Source: Fraxinus americana (taxonomy: Eukaryota > Streptophyta > Magnoliopsida > Lamiales > Oleaceae). From it: a stretch of DNA of 64,000 nucleotides. The position numbers were made by a program, and so were the translations under genes. The notes under the pieces are model-generated. The model ran no database searches. It saw nothing but the letters and a program-made list of their open reading frames with translations, and had not been told where the DNA came from. This document shows, in pieces, positions 33,766 to 45,944 of this stretch. Location of the stretch: NCBI GenBank assembly GCA_035079005.1, contig CM068720.1, positions 33,591,479-33,655,478 of the forward strand, in the 5' to 3' direction. Each line of letters starts with the position of its first letter. Within the stretch, counting starts at the first letter, position 1.

Positions 33766-33803
33766 AATGGTGCTCAAGTGTTTCTCATTTTTAAGCTAAT
33801 TTT

Positions 33804-34936
33804 TGTTGGAATTAATTGATTTATTTGGATCATTAAATATGTTATTTAATGATGTTTATTTGGGTCATTAAATATGTTATTTAATAATGTGGGCCGTTGT
33901 AATTAATTTGGGTGAATTGGAAAAGTCTCCAATATAGGCCCATATGTTATAAGCCCATTTAAGTGTCTTATAAATGGTAAGGAATCCCACATCGAAAGTT
34001 TACAAGAAAATAGACTTGTTTATATAGTGGGATATGTGTATGAGTTATAATTTAATAAGTGACCAACAACTTGACTAACTATTAGCTAGCCAAAGGCTAG
34101 CTAACTAGTCACCACGAGAGTGGTGCTTCGCACCACTCACGCCACACCACGCCCCGGTCCCGGTCCGGGCCCGCGCACGTCGCAAAGTACGCATTGGGCG
34201 CACTTTGCACTTCGCACTTACGCATCGTTGCGAGGAGCTGAGGAGCCTTATAGTTTTCAGAAATGGAGTCATAGTTCGATGGCATGGCGATGAGAGGCTC
34301 GATGAGTTGGCATCCTAGGTGGTACACATGTAACAGGTCACGTCACTTCGTCCTGCATGGCGGTTGGTCATGTTGGACGTACGCGTGGCAACTGTATGGC
34401 TGGTGACTGTTCAGAATTGGTGAATAGGCATGATGAATGGACACTACATTTCGTGGTTTAATCTGGTCCGTCAGAATATGAAAGAGTGCGATCCAATGGC
34501 TAAAACAGATCAGATCAAGTGGTGCACCAATTCATGAAATGTTACACACCCTTTCAAGGAGACACTTCAATCTCTATAAATAGAGACCTCCAAATTCGTT
34601 TTTTGGACACCAAAATCAATTAATATATTCTTGATTTCTAAATTCTTCTCGCTCCATATTCTGCTAAAATTCCTTCGATATTTTCGTGATTATTTCGTTC
34701 GAGTTCGATCATTATTTGGTTCGACCGTCAAGGTAGGTATTGTGCAATATCGACTTCGGGAAAAGCGTTGTATCTTGGGAGACAGACGTCCATAATCCTG
34801 TTTGCATGTTGTTGGGGGGCGAAATCTATTTTAAGGAGATTTGCTTTGGCATACCTCGCTTCATCTTCTTCTTTTTTCCGTTTTTCCTGCTTTTTTATTT
34901 GTTCTTTCGATTGTGATAGTCGAATTTCCGACAACA
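33804..34936 (+). repeat. Copia-2 5' LTR
   Basis: TGTTGGAATTAATTG..TTCCGACAACA. Two strong hairpins lie side by side: TTAGCTAGCC-AAA-GGCTAGCTAA (about 34081-34104) and AGTGGTGC-TTC-GCACCACT (about 34119-34137). A GC-rich block follows near 34147-34190. A TATA element, the block CGTTGTATCTTGGGA (34766) and GAAATCTATTTTAAGG (about 34822) lie downstream. Confidence 0.92.
34574..34584 (+). promoter_or_regulatory. TATA box in the copia-2 LTR
   Basis: CTCTATAAATAGAGA is a near-perfect plant TATA box (TATAAATAG) and is conserved in the 3' LTR near 49335. Confidence 0.7.
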
Positions 34937-35018
34937 ATCTTAAGACAGATTTTCATTTCCTTTCTTTCTTCTATATTTCTCTTATTAATTATTTTCTGTA
35001 ATTGTTATTTTATAGAAA

Positions 35019-38000
35019 ATGGCTAGTACTAGTGGAAATAATACTAGTGCTGTGATTGCGCCAAATTCTGGTCCCAATCAATTTGTCATGCCACCGGCTT
35101 CACAATATGAGAAACCGGAAAAATTCAATGGTACGGATTTCAAGCGTTGGCAACAGAAGATGTTATTCTATTTGACAACGTTGAACTTGGTAAAGTTTCT
35201 GCGTGAAGAATGTCCCGCACAAACATCGGAGAATGCTACTGATAAAAATACTCAGTTAGCCATTGAAGCATGGAAACATGCAGATTTCTTATGCCGTAAT
35301 TACATTCTCAATGGATTGGATAACACCTTATATGGTGTGTATTGTGACTACAAAACGGCTAAAGAACTATGGGAGTCTCTTGACAAAAAATACAAGACGG
35401 AAGATCTTTGGAACGAAGAAATTCTTTATCGGCAAATTTCTGGATTTCAAGATGACTGATTCAAAGACAGTAATGAGTCAGGTTCAAGAGATGCAAGTTC
35501 TACTTCATGATATTGAAGCTGAAGGTATGACTTTGAGTGAATCTTTCCAAATTGCTGCTATGATCGAGAAACTACCTCCACTATGGAAAGATTTCAAAAA
35601 CTATCTCAAGCATAAACGCAAAGAGATGACGATGGAGGATTTAATTGTTCGACTTCGTATTGAAGAAGACAACCGGGCTGCGGAAAAGAAGAATAATGTG
35701 CACAACATGGAAGCAAAGGCTAACATTGTGGAAGACTCGGGGTCTAAGAACAAGAAAATGAAGCGTTCTGGCTCATCTATAGACAAAGGAAAAGTCATCA
35801 ATGCAAAACGGTTCAAAGGAAACTGTTATATTTGCGGGAAGCCAGGACATCGGGCTAAAGACTGTCGAAGCATAAAGAAGGATACACCGAAAAAGAAACA
35901 GCCTCAAGCCAATATAACCGAAGTGGATTATATCTCTACAGATGTTGGAGACATCAACCTATCTGCTGTTGTTTCTGAAGTTAATTTGGTATCTAATGCC
36001 AAAGATTGGTGGTTAGACACAGGAGCCACTCGTCACGTCTGTACTGATAAGGGTCTATTTTCTGAATATAAGACCCTGAATGATAATGAGTGTCTTTACA
36101 TGGGCAATTCTACAACTTCCAAAATTGAAGGGATTGGAAAGGTTATTTTGAAATTCACATCGGGAAAGGAATTGACGTTGAATGAAGTTGTACATGTCCC
36201 AGAAATCAGAAAGAATTTGATTTCAGGAGCTATTCTTAGTAAGAAGGGATTTAAAATTGTGTTTGAATCTGATAGATTTGTACTTACTAAGGCAGACATG
36301 TATGTTGGGAAGGGTTATTTACTTGGTGGTCTATTTAAGGCCAATGCTGTTGTAGTGGACAAAAAATCCACATATTTGTATCCGCAAGTTATTAATAAAA
36401 CTAATAATTCTGTTTACTTGCTTGACTTTTCAAATTTATGGCATAGCTGATTAGGACATGTAAATCGTGCTTCTTTACGAAAGCTTGTAGGTTTAGGTCT
36501 TATACCTAAACTTGAATCCGAAGACAAACATAAATGTAAAATTTGTGTTGAAGCAAAATTTGCTAAAAAACCTTTTTAACTCAATTGAAAGGAGTAGTGA
36601 ACCGTTATGTTTAATACATAGCGACATTTGTGATCTAAAATTTGTTCAAACTCGAGGTGGTAAAAAATATTTTATCACGTTTATTAATAATCACAGTAGG
36701 TATTGCCATGTTTATTTATTAAGTAGCAAAGATGAGGCGTTGAATGCATTTGTTACTTATAAAAATGAAGTTGAAAATCAACTTGGAAAAACAATTAAGG
36801 TATTAAGATCCGATAGAGGTGGTGAATATGATTCATCTATATTTAATGAATTATGTACTAAGTTTGGTATTATTCACCAAACAACAGCCCCTTATACTCC
36901 ACAGCAAAATGGGATTGCTGAGAGAAAAAATAGAACTTTAAAAGACATGGTTAATGCTATGCTTATAAGTTCTGGATTACCACAAAATTTGTGGGGGGAA
37001 GCAATGCTAACTGCTAAATTTATTCTGAATAGAGTTCCCCACAAGAAAACTGGTTCGATACCTTATGACATTTGGAAAGGTAGAATGCCTTCCTACAAAT
37101 ACTTCAAAGTGTGGGGGTGTCTAGCAAAAGTGGCTATTCCACCTCCTAAAAGGATTAAGTTATGTCCTAAAACTATTGATTGCATTTTTATCGGATATGC
37201 AATAAATAATAGTGCGTACAGATTTCTTGTGCATAAATCTGATATAAGTGACATTCATGTCAATACGATTATAGAATCTAGAGATGCTGAATTCTTTGAA
37301 AATGTGTTCCCTAATAAAAGAGATATTGCTACGAATACTCAAAAGAGAACACGAGATAGTGCTTTGGAAAATGATATAGAACCTGAACCAAGAAGGAGTA
37401 AAAGAGCAAAAGTTGCTAAATCCTTTGGTCCAAATTTTATATCTTTCATGATTGAGAAAGAGCCTCAAACATTTAAAGAGGCCATGACTAGTCCAGAATC
37501 TGTATTTTGGAAGGAAGTTATAAATAGTGAAATTGAATCCATTATGAGTAATAATACTTGGCAATTGGTTGATCTTCCTAAGGGAACTAAACCAATAGGG
37601 TGCAAATGGATCTTCAAAAGAAAATTAAGACCTGACGGTTCAATAGACAAAAACAAGGCTCGACTGGTTGCAAAAGGATATCGTCAGAAAGAAGGGATTG
37701 ATTTCTTTGACACATATTCTCCAAAGAACTAGAATTACTTCTATTCGAGTTTTAATTGCTATAGCAGCCTTGTATAATTTACAAATACACCAAATGGATG
37801 TTAAGACTGCGTTCTTAAATGGTGATTTAAATGAAGAAATATATATGGAACAACCAGAAGGTTTCATAGTAAAAGGACAAGAGAACAAAGTATGCAAACT
37901 TGTTAAGTCCTTATACGGGTTGAAGCAAGCTCCTAAACAATGGCACGAAAAGTTTGACAGTACCATGATTAGAAATGGATTCATAATAAATGCATGTGAC

Positions 38001-38999
38001 AAATGCGTATATTCGAAAAGATTCGAAAAGGCATACGTACTTGTCTGTTTATATGTTGATGACATGCTTATATTAGGGACTAATATAGAAGTCATCAATA
38101 GAACGAAGAATATGCTTACCAATAACTTTGACATGAAAGATATGGGTGAAGCAGACGTGATTCTAGGAATGAAGATATCTAGAACATCAAATGGAATATT
38201 CTTGTCTCAAACCCATTATGTTGACAAAATAATTGAGAGGTTTAAGACTCATAATATTAAAGAAACGAGTAACCCATTTCTTCCTCATGTAGTTCTTCAC
38301 AAGAATAGTGGAAATGGGAAACAACAATTAGAAGGAATTATTGGTAGTGTAATGTACTTAATGAATTGTACAAGACCTGATATAGCTTACTTGGTAAGTA
38401 AGCTCAGTCGTTACACAAGTAACCCAAGTAATCAACATTGGGATGCATTACTTAGAGTTTTGAGATACTTGAAACGGACAAGAGAGTATTCATTATGTTA
38501 TAAAAAATATCCTCCAGTAATTGAAGGATATAGTGATGCCAATTGGATATCAGATACAGACGAGTCTAAGTCTACCAGTGGCTATGTATTTACTCTTGGT
38601 GGTGGCTCCATATCGTGGAAATCTTCTAAGCAAACGTGTATAGCTCGATCTACTATGGAATCTGAGTTTATTGCTTTAGATAAAGCAGGAGAAGAAGCAG
38701 AATGGTTAAGACATTTCGTAGAAGATATTCCTATATGGCCAAAGCCTGTACCGGCTATTTGTATTCATTGCGATAACCATGCAACAATAGCCAGGGCCGA
38801 AAATTTTGTGTATAACGGTAAGTCAAGACACATCCGTCGTAGACATAATACCGTTCGTCAGTTGCTCTCAAATGGAACAATATCAATTGATTTTGTTAAG
38901 TCAAAAGAAAACCTAGCGGATCCGTTTACTAAAGGGTTATCAAGAGAGCGTATAGACTGCGCATCGAGGGAAATGGGTTTAAAGCCTAAAACCCAATGA
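35019..38999 (+). pseudogene. Copia-2 gag-pol polyprotein (broken)
   Basis: The ATG at 35019 starts gag (FNGTDFKRWQQKMLFYL, as in copia-1). A frameshift near 35405-35440 moves to the frame carrying the zinc knuckle CYICGKPGHRAKDC, protease WWLDTGATRHVC and pre-integrase, which ends at TGA 36448-36450 where Arg (CGA) is expected in WHSRLGH. A second frameshift near 36575 leads into integrase (LIHSDICDL, LRSDRGGEY, NGIAERKNRTL); the usual FIDDxSR is FINNHSR. A third frameshift near 37730 precedes reverse transcriptase (MDVKTAFLNGDL, LYVDDMLILG) and RNase H (SDANWISD, ARSTMESEF, NLADPFTKGL), which stay open to 38999. It has only three frameshifts and one stop, so it looks less eroded than copia-1. 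Confidence 0.93.
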
Positions 39000-39549
39000 G
39001 TCATCTTAGTGGAAACCTAACCTAGCAATTGGAGATCCCATGGATTAGGTTCAATAGGAAAACTAATTATGAATGACTCAATAAGAAGCACTTAGGAGTC
39101 TAACTCCTTCCCATTTCTATGATGTAAAAAGTGCTGCATATGAAGTTTATGAAGGATAAGCTTTTGCTTTTAATGATGACTATAAATAGTACAAGTAATT
39201 TTTTATAGAACATCACCTATGTAAGTGCGAACTTGGCCGGTTCTTTGAGAATTTACTTAGGCGAATTCTCTAAAGCACTCGTAGAACCCAAGTAGTTCAG
39301 GGCCGAAATAATGAACACAATAGAGAACCAAGTTTGATATGAGAGATAATGTGTTTGGTCTATTGTCTGAGCTTGCAATAACGGCTGACAGTTCAAAACG
39401 TTGCGTTCACTGATTAGCCAAGTAAGTTCGATAGATTCTTACTAAAGAAGGTTCAAAGCGAAAGCTACCTATCTTGATGCGTTATCTTTCAAATAGTACT
39501 CTTCTTTCTTCCTTGATTTGAGTCCACTTCTTCCATTCATGTGGGGGAT
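39000..39549 (+). other. Copia-2 3' untranslated region and polypurine tract
   Basis: No gene. It ends with the purine run ATGTGGGGGATTG adjoining the 3' LTR. Confidence 0.7.
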
Positions 39550-39898
39550 TGTTGGAATTAATTGATTTATTTGGATCATTAAATATGTTATTTAATGATG
39601 TTTATTTGGGTCATTAAATATGTTATTTAATGATGTGGGCCGTTGTAATTAATTTGGGTGAATTGGAAAAGTTTCCAATATAGGCCCATATGTTATAAGC
39701 CCATTTAAGTGTCTTATAAATGGTAAGGAATCCCACATCGAAAGTTTACAAGAAAATAGACTTGTTTATATAGTGGGATATGTGTATAAGTTATAATTTA
39801 ATAAGTGACCTACAACTTGACTAACTATTAGCTAGCCAAAAGCTAGCTAACTAGTCACCACGAAAGTGGTGCTTCGCACCACTCACGCCACGCCACGC
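39550..39898 (+). repeat. Copia-2 3' LTR, first part
   Basis: Identical in layout to 33804-34150, including both hairpins. It is interrupted after CCACGCCACGC by the nested minus-strand element. Confidence 0.93.
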
Positions 39899-41417
39899 TG
39901 TTGGGAATTTACTTATCATGCACAGCGGAAATTAAACAATTTTCAATTCCCAAACGAGGATCTGCAATGTGTTTAGATAGAAACTGTGATGAGAATGATA
40001 CCTTTGATGAATTCCACAAACTCTTTTGCTTTTCCTTGAACTTCAATGATCACGATCTGCAATCCAAGCTGTCCAATTGTCCAGCCTCCAATGGTGATCC
40101 ACACAGAGAATAAGAATGACGGCTAAGGTTTTCTTTTCTCGTGCTAGCAAGAATAATTAATTTCTCTACTGTTTTTCAAACCCTAACAGCTTATTAATAT
40201 AAGTCCAGATGGGCTCGGCCCATCTATTAAACTTAACCCGGTCCAAGATTTAATTAATCAAATTAATAAAATCTGGTCCATGAATTAATTAATCCAATTA
40301 ATTAATTCGGGCCTATTAATAAACAACCCAATTAATTAATTATCCAACACTTGTCAATTAATTAATTGGTAAATCTCATTCTTCTGATTCTCTTTTGTGT
40401 GTGACCCATTAGGTTCCCGATCACGATGCCGAACGACGTGAATTATTATTTTGATCTAATCAAAATCAATAAATTAAAACGCCCCTTTTAATTTATCACT
40501 AATTCATTTTCGTTGTCCCAGATTGACATCTAGCAATGTATCAGGGCAATACATGTGACGGGAAATATCACGTAGCATGACAAAACCAAACTTGTTCGTT
40601 TACCGTGAAACTATAATCCTTTCGTCAATATGATCCGATCAATTATGAGATATGGATATGTGTCAATCTCAATTATCGATCATATCTTTTATCCTACTGT
40701 TAAGTCAATGTACGTCGAAAACTCTTTTCCGACTTATAAGTTCACCTTGGCCAATGATTTCATTATCAATTTAATTGGATAAAATGTAGATCATAATCTC
40801 TTACTATCTAAGAGTGACGAATCCTCTATTGGTCATTCACAACCTTCATATGATTCTTGATATACCCGAACGATATTGTATTAACGACCCTTGGCAGAGC
40901 AACATCCAACACCGCCAAAGTATGACTGTCCTCATATAAGGTACCATGATGACCTCAAGTCAAAGGACCAATTCCACTACCGAACATTAGAGATTAACCA
41001 CTAACACTCTGACAGTTATCCATGTGGAATCTCTCAACAGGTCTCCAATGTTTTGTTCTATAATAAAACATCCACGTGTTCATTCAAGTGTCACCACACT
41101 TTAGCTTGTGAGATCAGCTACTTACTTTACAAGTAAGAATGCCACACGCGATAGTCTATCCGTAATAACGATATCCGTATCTCGTTATTACCTCGACCAC
41201 GGACGATTTAAGATTCAGTCATATGTAATTTGTATCTCACAATCACAACTCCTTGTGATTAACAAATCACCAAGACTTGAATCTACGGATTCTATTATTT
41301 AACTTATTAGAATATTAATTCAATTAAATAATAGATATTGCCATACATATGCATTGATTATATATATTCAAAGTGTTTATGTCCAAAGTTGATTGGACCT
41401 AGGGCATAACACTTACA
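39899..41417 (-). repeat. Nested copia, left LTR (3' LTR)
   Basis: TGTTGGGAATTTAC..ATAACACTTACA on the plus strand. Open frames at 39901-40113 and 41108-41302 recur in the other LTR and only reflect LTR identity. Differences from the other LTR cluster around 40770-41040. Confidence 0.93.
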
Positions 41418-41449
41418 AACTCCCACTTGCACTAGATCCAATCACTTAT

Positions 41450-43460
41450 GTATCTTATACCATAAGAGTCTACATGACGATCATGTTTATACTGCGACAA
41501 CTCTTTGTCAGTGGATCTGCAATTTAATAACTTGTGGGAATTCGTTCTTTATTTACGTCATTTCTTTGTATTATCTTTTCAATGAGATAACACTGCCTTA
41601 ACATATGTTTGGATCATTGATGAGACCTTAGTTCCTTTGCTTGCACGATGGCTCCATTGTTATCACAATGCATAAGCGTGTGAACAACAATGTTAGGAAC
41701 TACTCTAAGTTCAGTAATGAACTCCCTTATCCAGACCACAACTTTTGTTGCTTTGTAAAGCAATGATGTATAAGGCTTCCATTATTTAATCAACGGTTAT
41801 TTGGAACATTTCCAACACACCGCTTAAGAGTAAACCAATACCCTTTTTGAGATGTGCTATTATTCTAGTCTGACTAGAAGTTAGCATCATTCTATCCATG
41901 AACTCTCAGTTCATTTTCTCCATATAAAATCTTCTCGAGATTTTATCTGTATAGATTGGGATGAGTTAAGTAACCTTCTAGATCTATCTCTATAGATCAA
42001 CTTGCTTCTCTCACATCCATCACGGAGAAATTATTTGACAACCATAATTTCAACAATTGAAATAAAGAGACGTCGTTTCCTGTAATATGTCTCATACATA
42101 TAATATCAGGAATGCGACAATGCTCCCACTATCTTCTTGTAAACGCACATTTCATCTTCATTTTTGATAAAATCAAACATTTTGACTTTTGTATCAAATC
42201 GAAGATTCTAGCTTCAAGAGGCTTGTTTCAATCCATATTGACATTTTCTTGTAAACTCATTTACAACCTATGGGTTCTAATCCATTAGGCAAGTCGACCA
42301 AGGTCAAACCTCGGTTACATACAACAAGTCCATCTCTTTAAGTCAACACTTGACTTTATTTCTACGTAATTAGTAGGTTCATTATCCTTGATTAGCAATC
42401 ATGGATTCGTACCTTCTAGGAGGTCAAATGATCCTACAAGATTTACACTGAGCTAACGTGTCCTCAGAAGTCTTCACTTCCTGATCAAGAGTATATCTCT
42501 CAGCTGGTGTGGGATAAGACTCAGGTTCATATATTCGGCCAATTATATCCGTGGACTCTTGAACTCTTTCAAGATTTATTCTACTCCCACTGTCTCTCTT
42601 AGAGTAAACACTTTCTCTAAGAGTATGACATGTTTTGAGATGAACATCTTCTTCTCAACGAGATTATAGAATTGATATCCAATTATCTCTTGGATATCCA
42701 CAAATATATAATTATCGGACTTAGTCTCAGACTTATCCGATTCAAAGGCGCTTCATATAAGCGTCACAGTCCAAACTTTCATATGAGATAAGTTGGGCAT
42801 TTCCATAACTCGTATGAAGTTTTGTCAACCGATTTAGATGAGACACGATTTAGTACGCAACACGTATCAATCAGTGCATGACTTCAAAACGACTTTTGAA
42901 TGTTTGCATGGCTGGTTCTCTATTGCACTATATCTAATAGTGCACGATTCCTCATTTCAGATGCATCATTATGTTGCAATGTATGTGGAGGAATCCACTG
43001 CATGAGAATCTAATTCTCTTTTAGATAATCTAAAATTCTCTATTTTAGATATTCTTTACCTCGAACAAGTCTTAGTATAAGAATATGTTTACCTATTTGT
43101 TTATCTATTCCTAGCTTGAATCCCCTGAACATTTCAAGAGATTCATGCTTGAATTTCATCAAATATATATGATCATTTCTGAAATGATCACTAGTAAATG
43201 TGATGAGATAAGATAAACTTCACCTGACATTAATTGATATGGATCTACATACATCACTATGTATTAGACCTAATAATTGTGCAGATCATTTTTCTTTTCA
43301 AGTAAAAGGAGATTTGGTCACTGTGTCTTACGTACATGATTCGCATTTGTCAAATGATTCAAAATTATTTGACCCAAATATACATCTCCATGTAAGTTTG
43401 GAATTGCATTCTCATTTATGTGACCAAATCTGCAATGTCAGATATAGGTGTTATTTAGAT
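41450..43460 (-). pseudogene. Nested copia pol: pre-integrase, integrase, reverse transcriptase, RNase H (decayed)
   Basis: Reading the minus strand and changing frames recovers copia pol in the right order. Pre-integrase gives HCRFGHINE (about 43420-43450), and integrase gives the block ending PHTLQHN and the following NRALLD (about 42900-43000). LNRVSSKSVDKTSYELW lies near 42800. Reverse transcriptase shows ILYV-stop-DIL in place of YVDDIL (about 42080-42110). RNase H gives HCDNNGAIVQAKELRSHQ (about 41630-41690) and IADPLTKELSQ (about 41490-41524). Stops occur every few dozen codons, so no domain can be made intact. The loss of the reverse-transcriptase first Asp to a stop is especially clear. 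Confidence 0.82.
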
Positions 43461-44149
43461 TATCATTTTTATGCCTTTCAATTTCTATACTCATTATAGA
43501 ACACTCAACATTTAGAATATAAATGTCATTTTGTAATTTACCATAACCATTAAGATCTTATCAAGATAAAAAGGAACAACAATTGTCCTTAACATTAGAA
43601 TAATTCATGTCAAAACATGAAATTTATTTAATGCTCTTGGTAATGGTGGGAACAAAATTAACATTTCTCTAATTCTAGTATCGAGCCTAAAGGCAATTGC
43701 TAGAAATATGCTTCTACGGTAATGCAAAGAACTTTTGCTCATTTTCAACGTGTAGGTCAACTTCTCCTTTCTGCAGCGATCTACTTTTATTTAGTTTCTG
43801 CATATTTATACAAATATGAGATCTATATCTAGTATCTAATACCCATGAAACTAATGAAGTAGATTTAAGCCTTGCAATTACATTTCTAATGACCCATCAT
43901 TCCAAAATGATAATAAGGATCATCAGATTTGGTATTGTCCTTATTCGCTTTAACTGTCTTAGTCATCTTGGTTACTTTCCCAAAGCATCCTTTAGACTTC
44001 CATATAAGAATTTATGAATAAGATTTGTCCACTACAAACACAGATGTTGGACTTAACAGTTTCAAGCATGTTCAGCATCTCAATGAGCGTGCTTCGAGTT
44101 TATTTATGTTAAATTCATAATTAGTTATGAATAACTCTCTGACAGAGAT

Positions 44150-44640
44150 TGCAGAACCAAGTCTATACTTAGTTCATTGTTCACGACTGAACGCAATCAA
44201 GACAACTTTTCAAAGTAGTCTGCATCTTCAGCACACAAGCACCGATTGAAGATTCTTCTGTCATTAAGCACTAGTATAGTTGCTGGGAAATATCATATAT
44301 TTCCTCGTATGATTGTTCATCATTCAACATATTGAGATGAAAAATCATGTGTTAGCATCTATACTCTTATGTTGCTTTGTAACTCAGGTGACATAGTTAC
44401 AAACATCACATATGTTGTAGTACTATTGTCATCACTGTGTTTATTATAGCAGCCACCTCTTCTTTTATCGAGTCATCAACATGTGTCTCTAGAAAGGACT
44501 ACTCAAGGACACAACCAATTTTTTCATGCCTGAGAACAATTCTCAGATTGCGGCGTCAATCAAGAAAATTTGCTTTGATTGTTGGCATACAATATGCCTC
44601 TTACATATGGTTACTCATGATTCAATAAATGTAAACGACG
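44150..44640 (-). pseudogene. Nested copia gag (decayed)
   Basis: On the minus strand the fragment LNDEQSYEEIYDISQQL followed by GACVLKM (about 44223-44360) matches the copia gag helical region, where a short helix ends in an H-V-L-K-M motif. Stops interrupt it. Sequence toward 43900 would hold the zinc knuckle, which I could not recognise. Confidence 0.65.
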
Positions 44641-44799
44641 AAAAGTAAAAGAAATAATATATATAATGCATGAATTAATTTAACATGGCCTTTTATTAAA
44701 TTAATTTCGCTCCCACTGTTTAACTCAAATTTATGACCCTCTCACATAAATTTATGGAATCCGTACTTGATTCCCAGTGGGCTGGGATCCCATTTGTTA

Positions 44800-45300
44800 T
44801 ATTAAAACCTTGAGTGTACTCAACAAGCCCTAATAAAACATTTGGGTAGATACTATTATCAATTGTATCTCCATACAACTCCCAGATCATTAAGCCGACA
44901 ACTCCTTGTCTTCACACATCTTATGTGTTAGCTTAACATGCCTCTAAGATTTATCTCCTTGAGTGTACTCAACAAGAGATAAATATTAGTTAAGTCAAAC
45001 CCATCATTCAAAAATATCTAATATTTCATAGTGTCAAACATATCCCTAATGGACCAGCCTTGAGTGTACTCAACAAGCTAAGATCGATTTAGGACTCTCG
45101 TTTTTCACTATAATGATAGAAGGCAAATATAAATATGACTTAATATTTTAACATGCCTCTAAAATTTATCTTCTTGAGTGTACTCAACAAAAGATAAATA
45201 TTAGTTAAGTCAAACCCATCATTCAGAAATATCTAATATTTCATAGTGTCAAACATATCCCTAATCGACCAGCCTTGAATGTACTCAACAAGCTTAGATC
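44800..45300. repeat. Five copies of CCTTGAGTGTACTCAACAAG within a 215-bp tandem duplication
   Basis: The core GAGTGTACTC (inverted repeat TTGAGT-GT-ACTCAA) occurs at 44812, 44961, 45062, 45176 and 45276 (last as GAATGTACTC). Copies 2 and 4, and 3 and 5, are 215 and 214 bp apart because the whole block 44940-45150 is duplicated. It lies in the leader of the nested copia. Confidence 0.85.
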
Positions 45301-45619
45301 GATTGAGAACTCTCGTTTTTTACTATAATGATGGAAGGCAAATATCAAATTGACTTAATATTTTAAACGAGGGGTTTTGCATGCAAAAGGTCTCATCGTA
45401 ATAATTATATATATTTTATTATACATCTAACATGCAAATAAACATACATATAATAGTGTGGACGATTATGGACTTATACTATCTAGTCTTCCCGAGCCAT
45501 AAGGAAGACTAGTCGGTCAGTTCCTAGGGGGTATAGCATTGATTCATACAATGCTCCATCTCTATGGTCTCCTCCTCTTCTTGTATCTCCAATTAGTCCA
45601 GCTGCAACTTGTATCCTAT

Positions 45620-45725
45620 ACTAGTTGGCACGCAGGCCTAAATAATATTGTACACGCAGGCCCATAATAATAATAACGGACTCGCAGGTCCAAAATAAAT
45701 AAGAGCTCGCAGGCTCATAAAACAA
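45620..45725. repeat. GCAGG-containing short tandem repeats
   Basis: Four to five units of about 25-30 bp share (C/T)(A/T)CGCAGG(C/T)(C/T) followed by AT-rich spacer: GGCACGCAGGCC, ACACGCAGGCC, ACTCGCAGGTCC, GCTCGCAGGCTC. Confidence 0.7.
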
Positions 45726-45944
45726 CAAGAATAAAACTAACCATTCAACACATCCACATGGTCGAGTCCATAATCATCCACTAATAAAACATTCATCATA
45801 TAAATGCATTCCTATAATATCTAATATTATATGCAAACATGTTTCAAGTTTCTAGCAATTAAAGTCGTCTAAACTAATTTAGACAAATGGATCGGAACAA
45901 TTAAATAATTAATTAATCAAATTAATTAATTAATTTAATTAGCG

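Noticed and set aside
37640..38134. 164-codon frame antisense to copia-2 reverse transcriptase
   Set aside because: Mirror-strand artefact of a conserved coding region.
39901..40113. A 70-codon frame found identically at 39901 and 47375
   Set aside because: Both lie at the start of the two LTRs of one retrotransposon. Identity follows from LTR duplication and the peptide has no recognisable domain.
43239..43499. 86-codon plus-strand frame inside the nested copia
   Set aside because: The minus strand of the same bases encodes the decayed copia pre-integrase, so the plus frame is a shadow.
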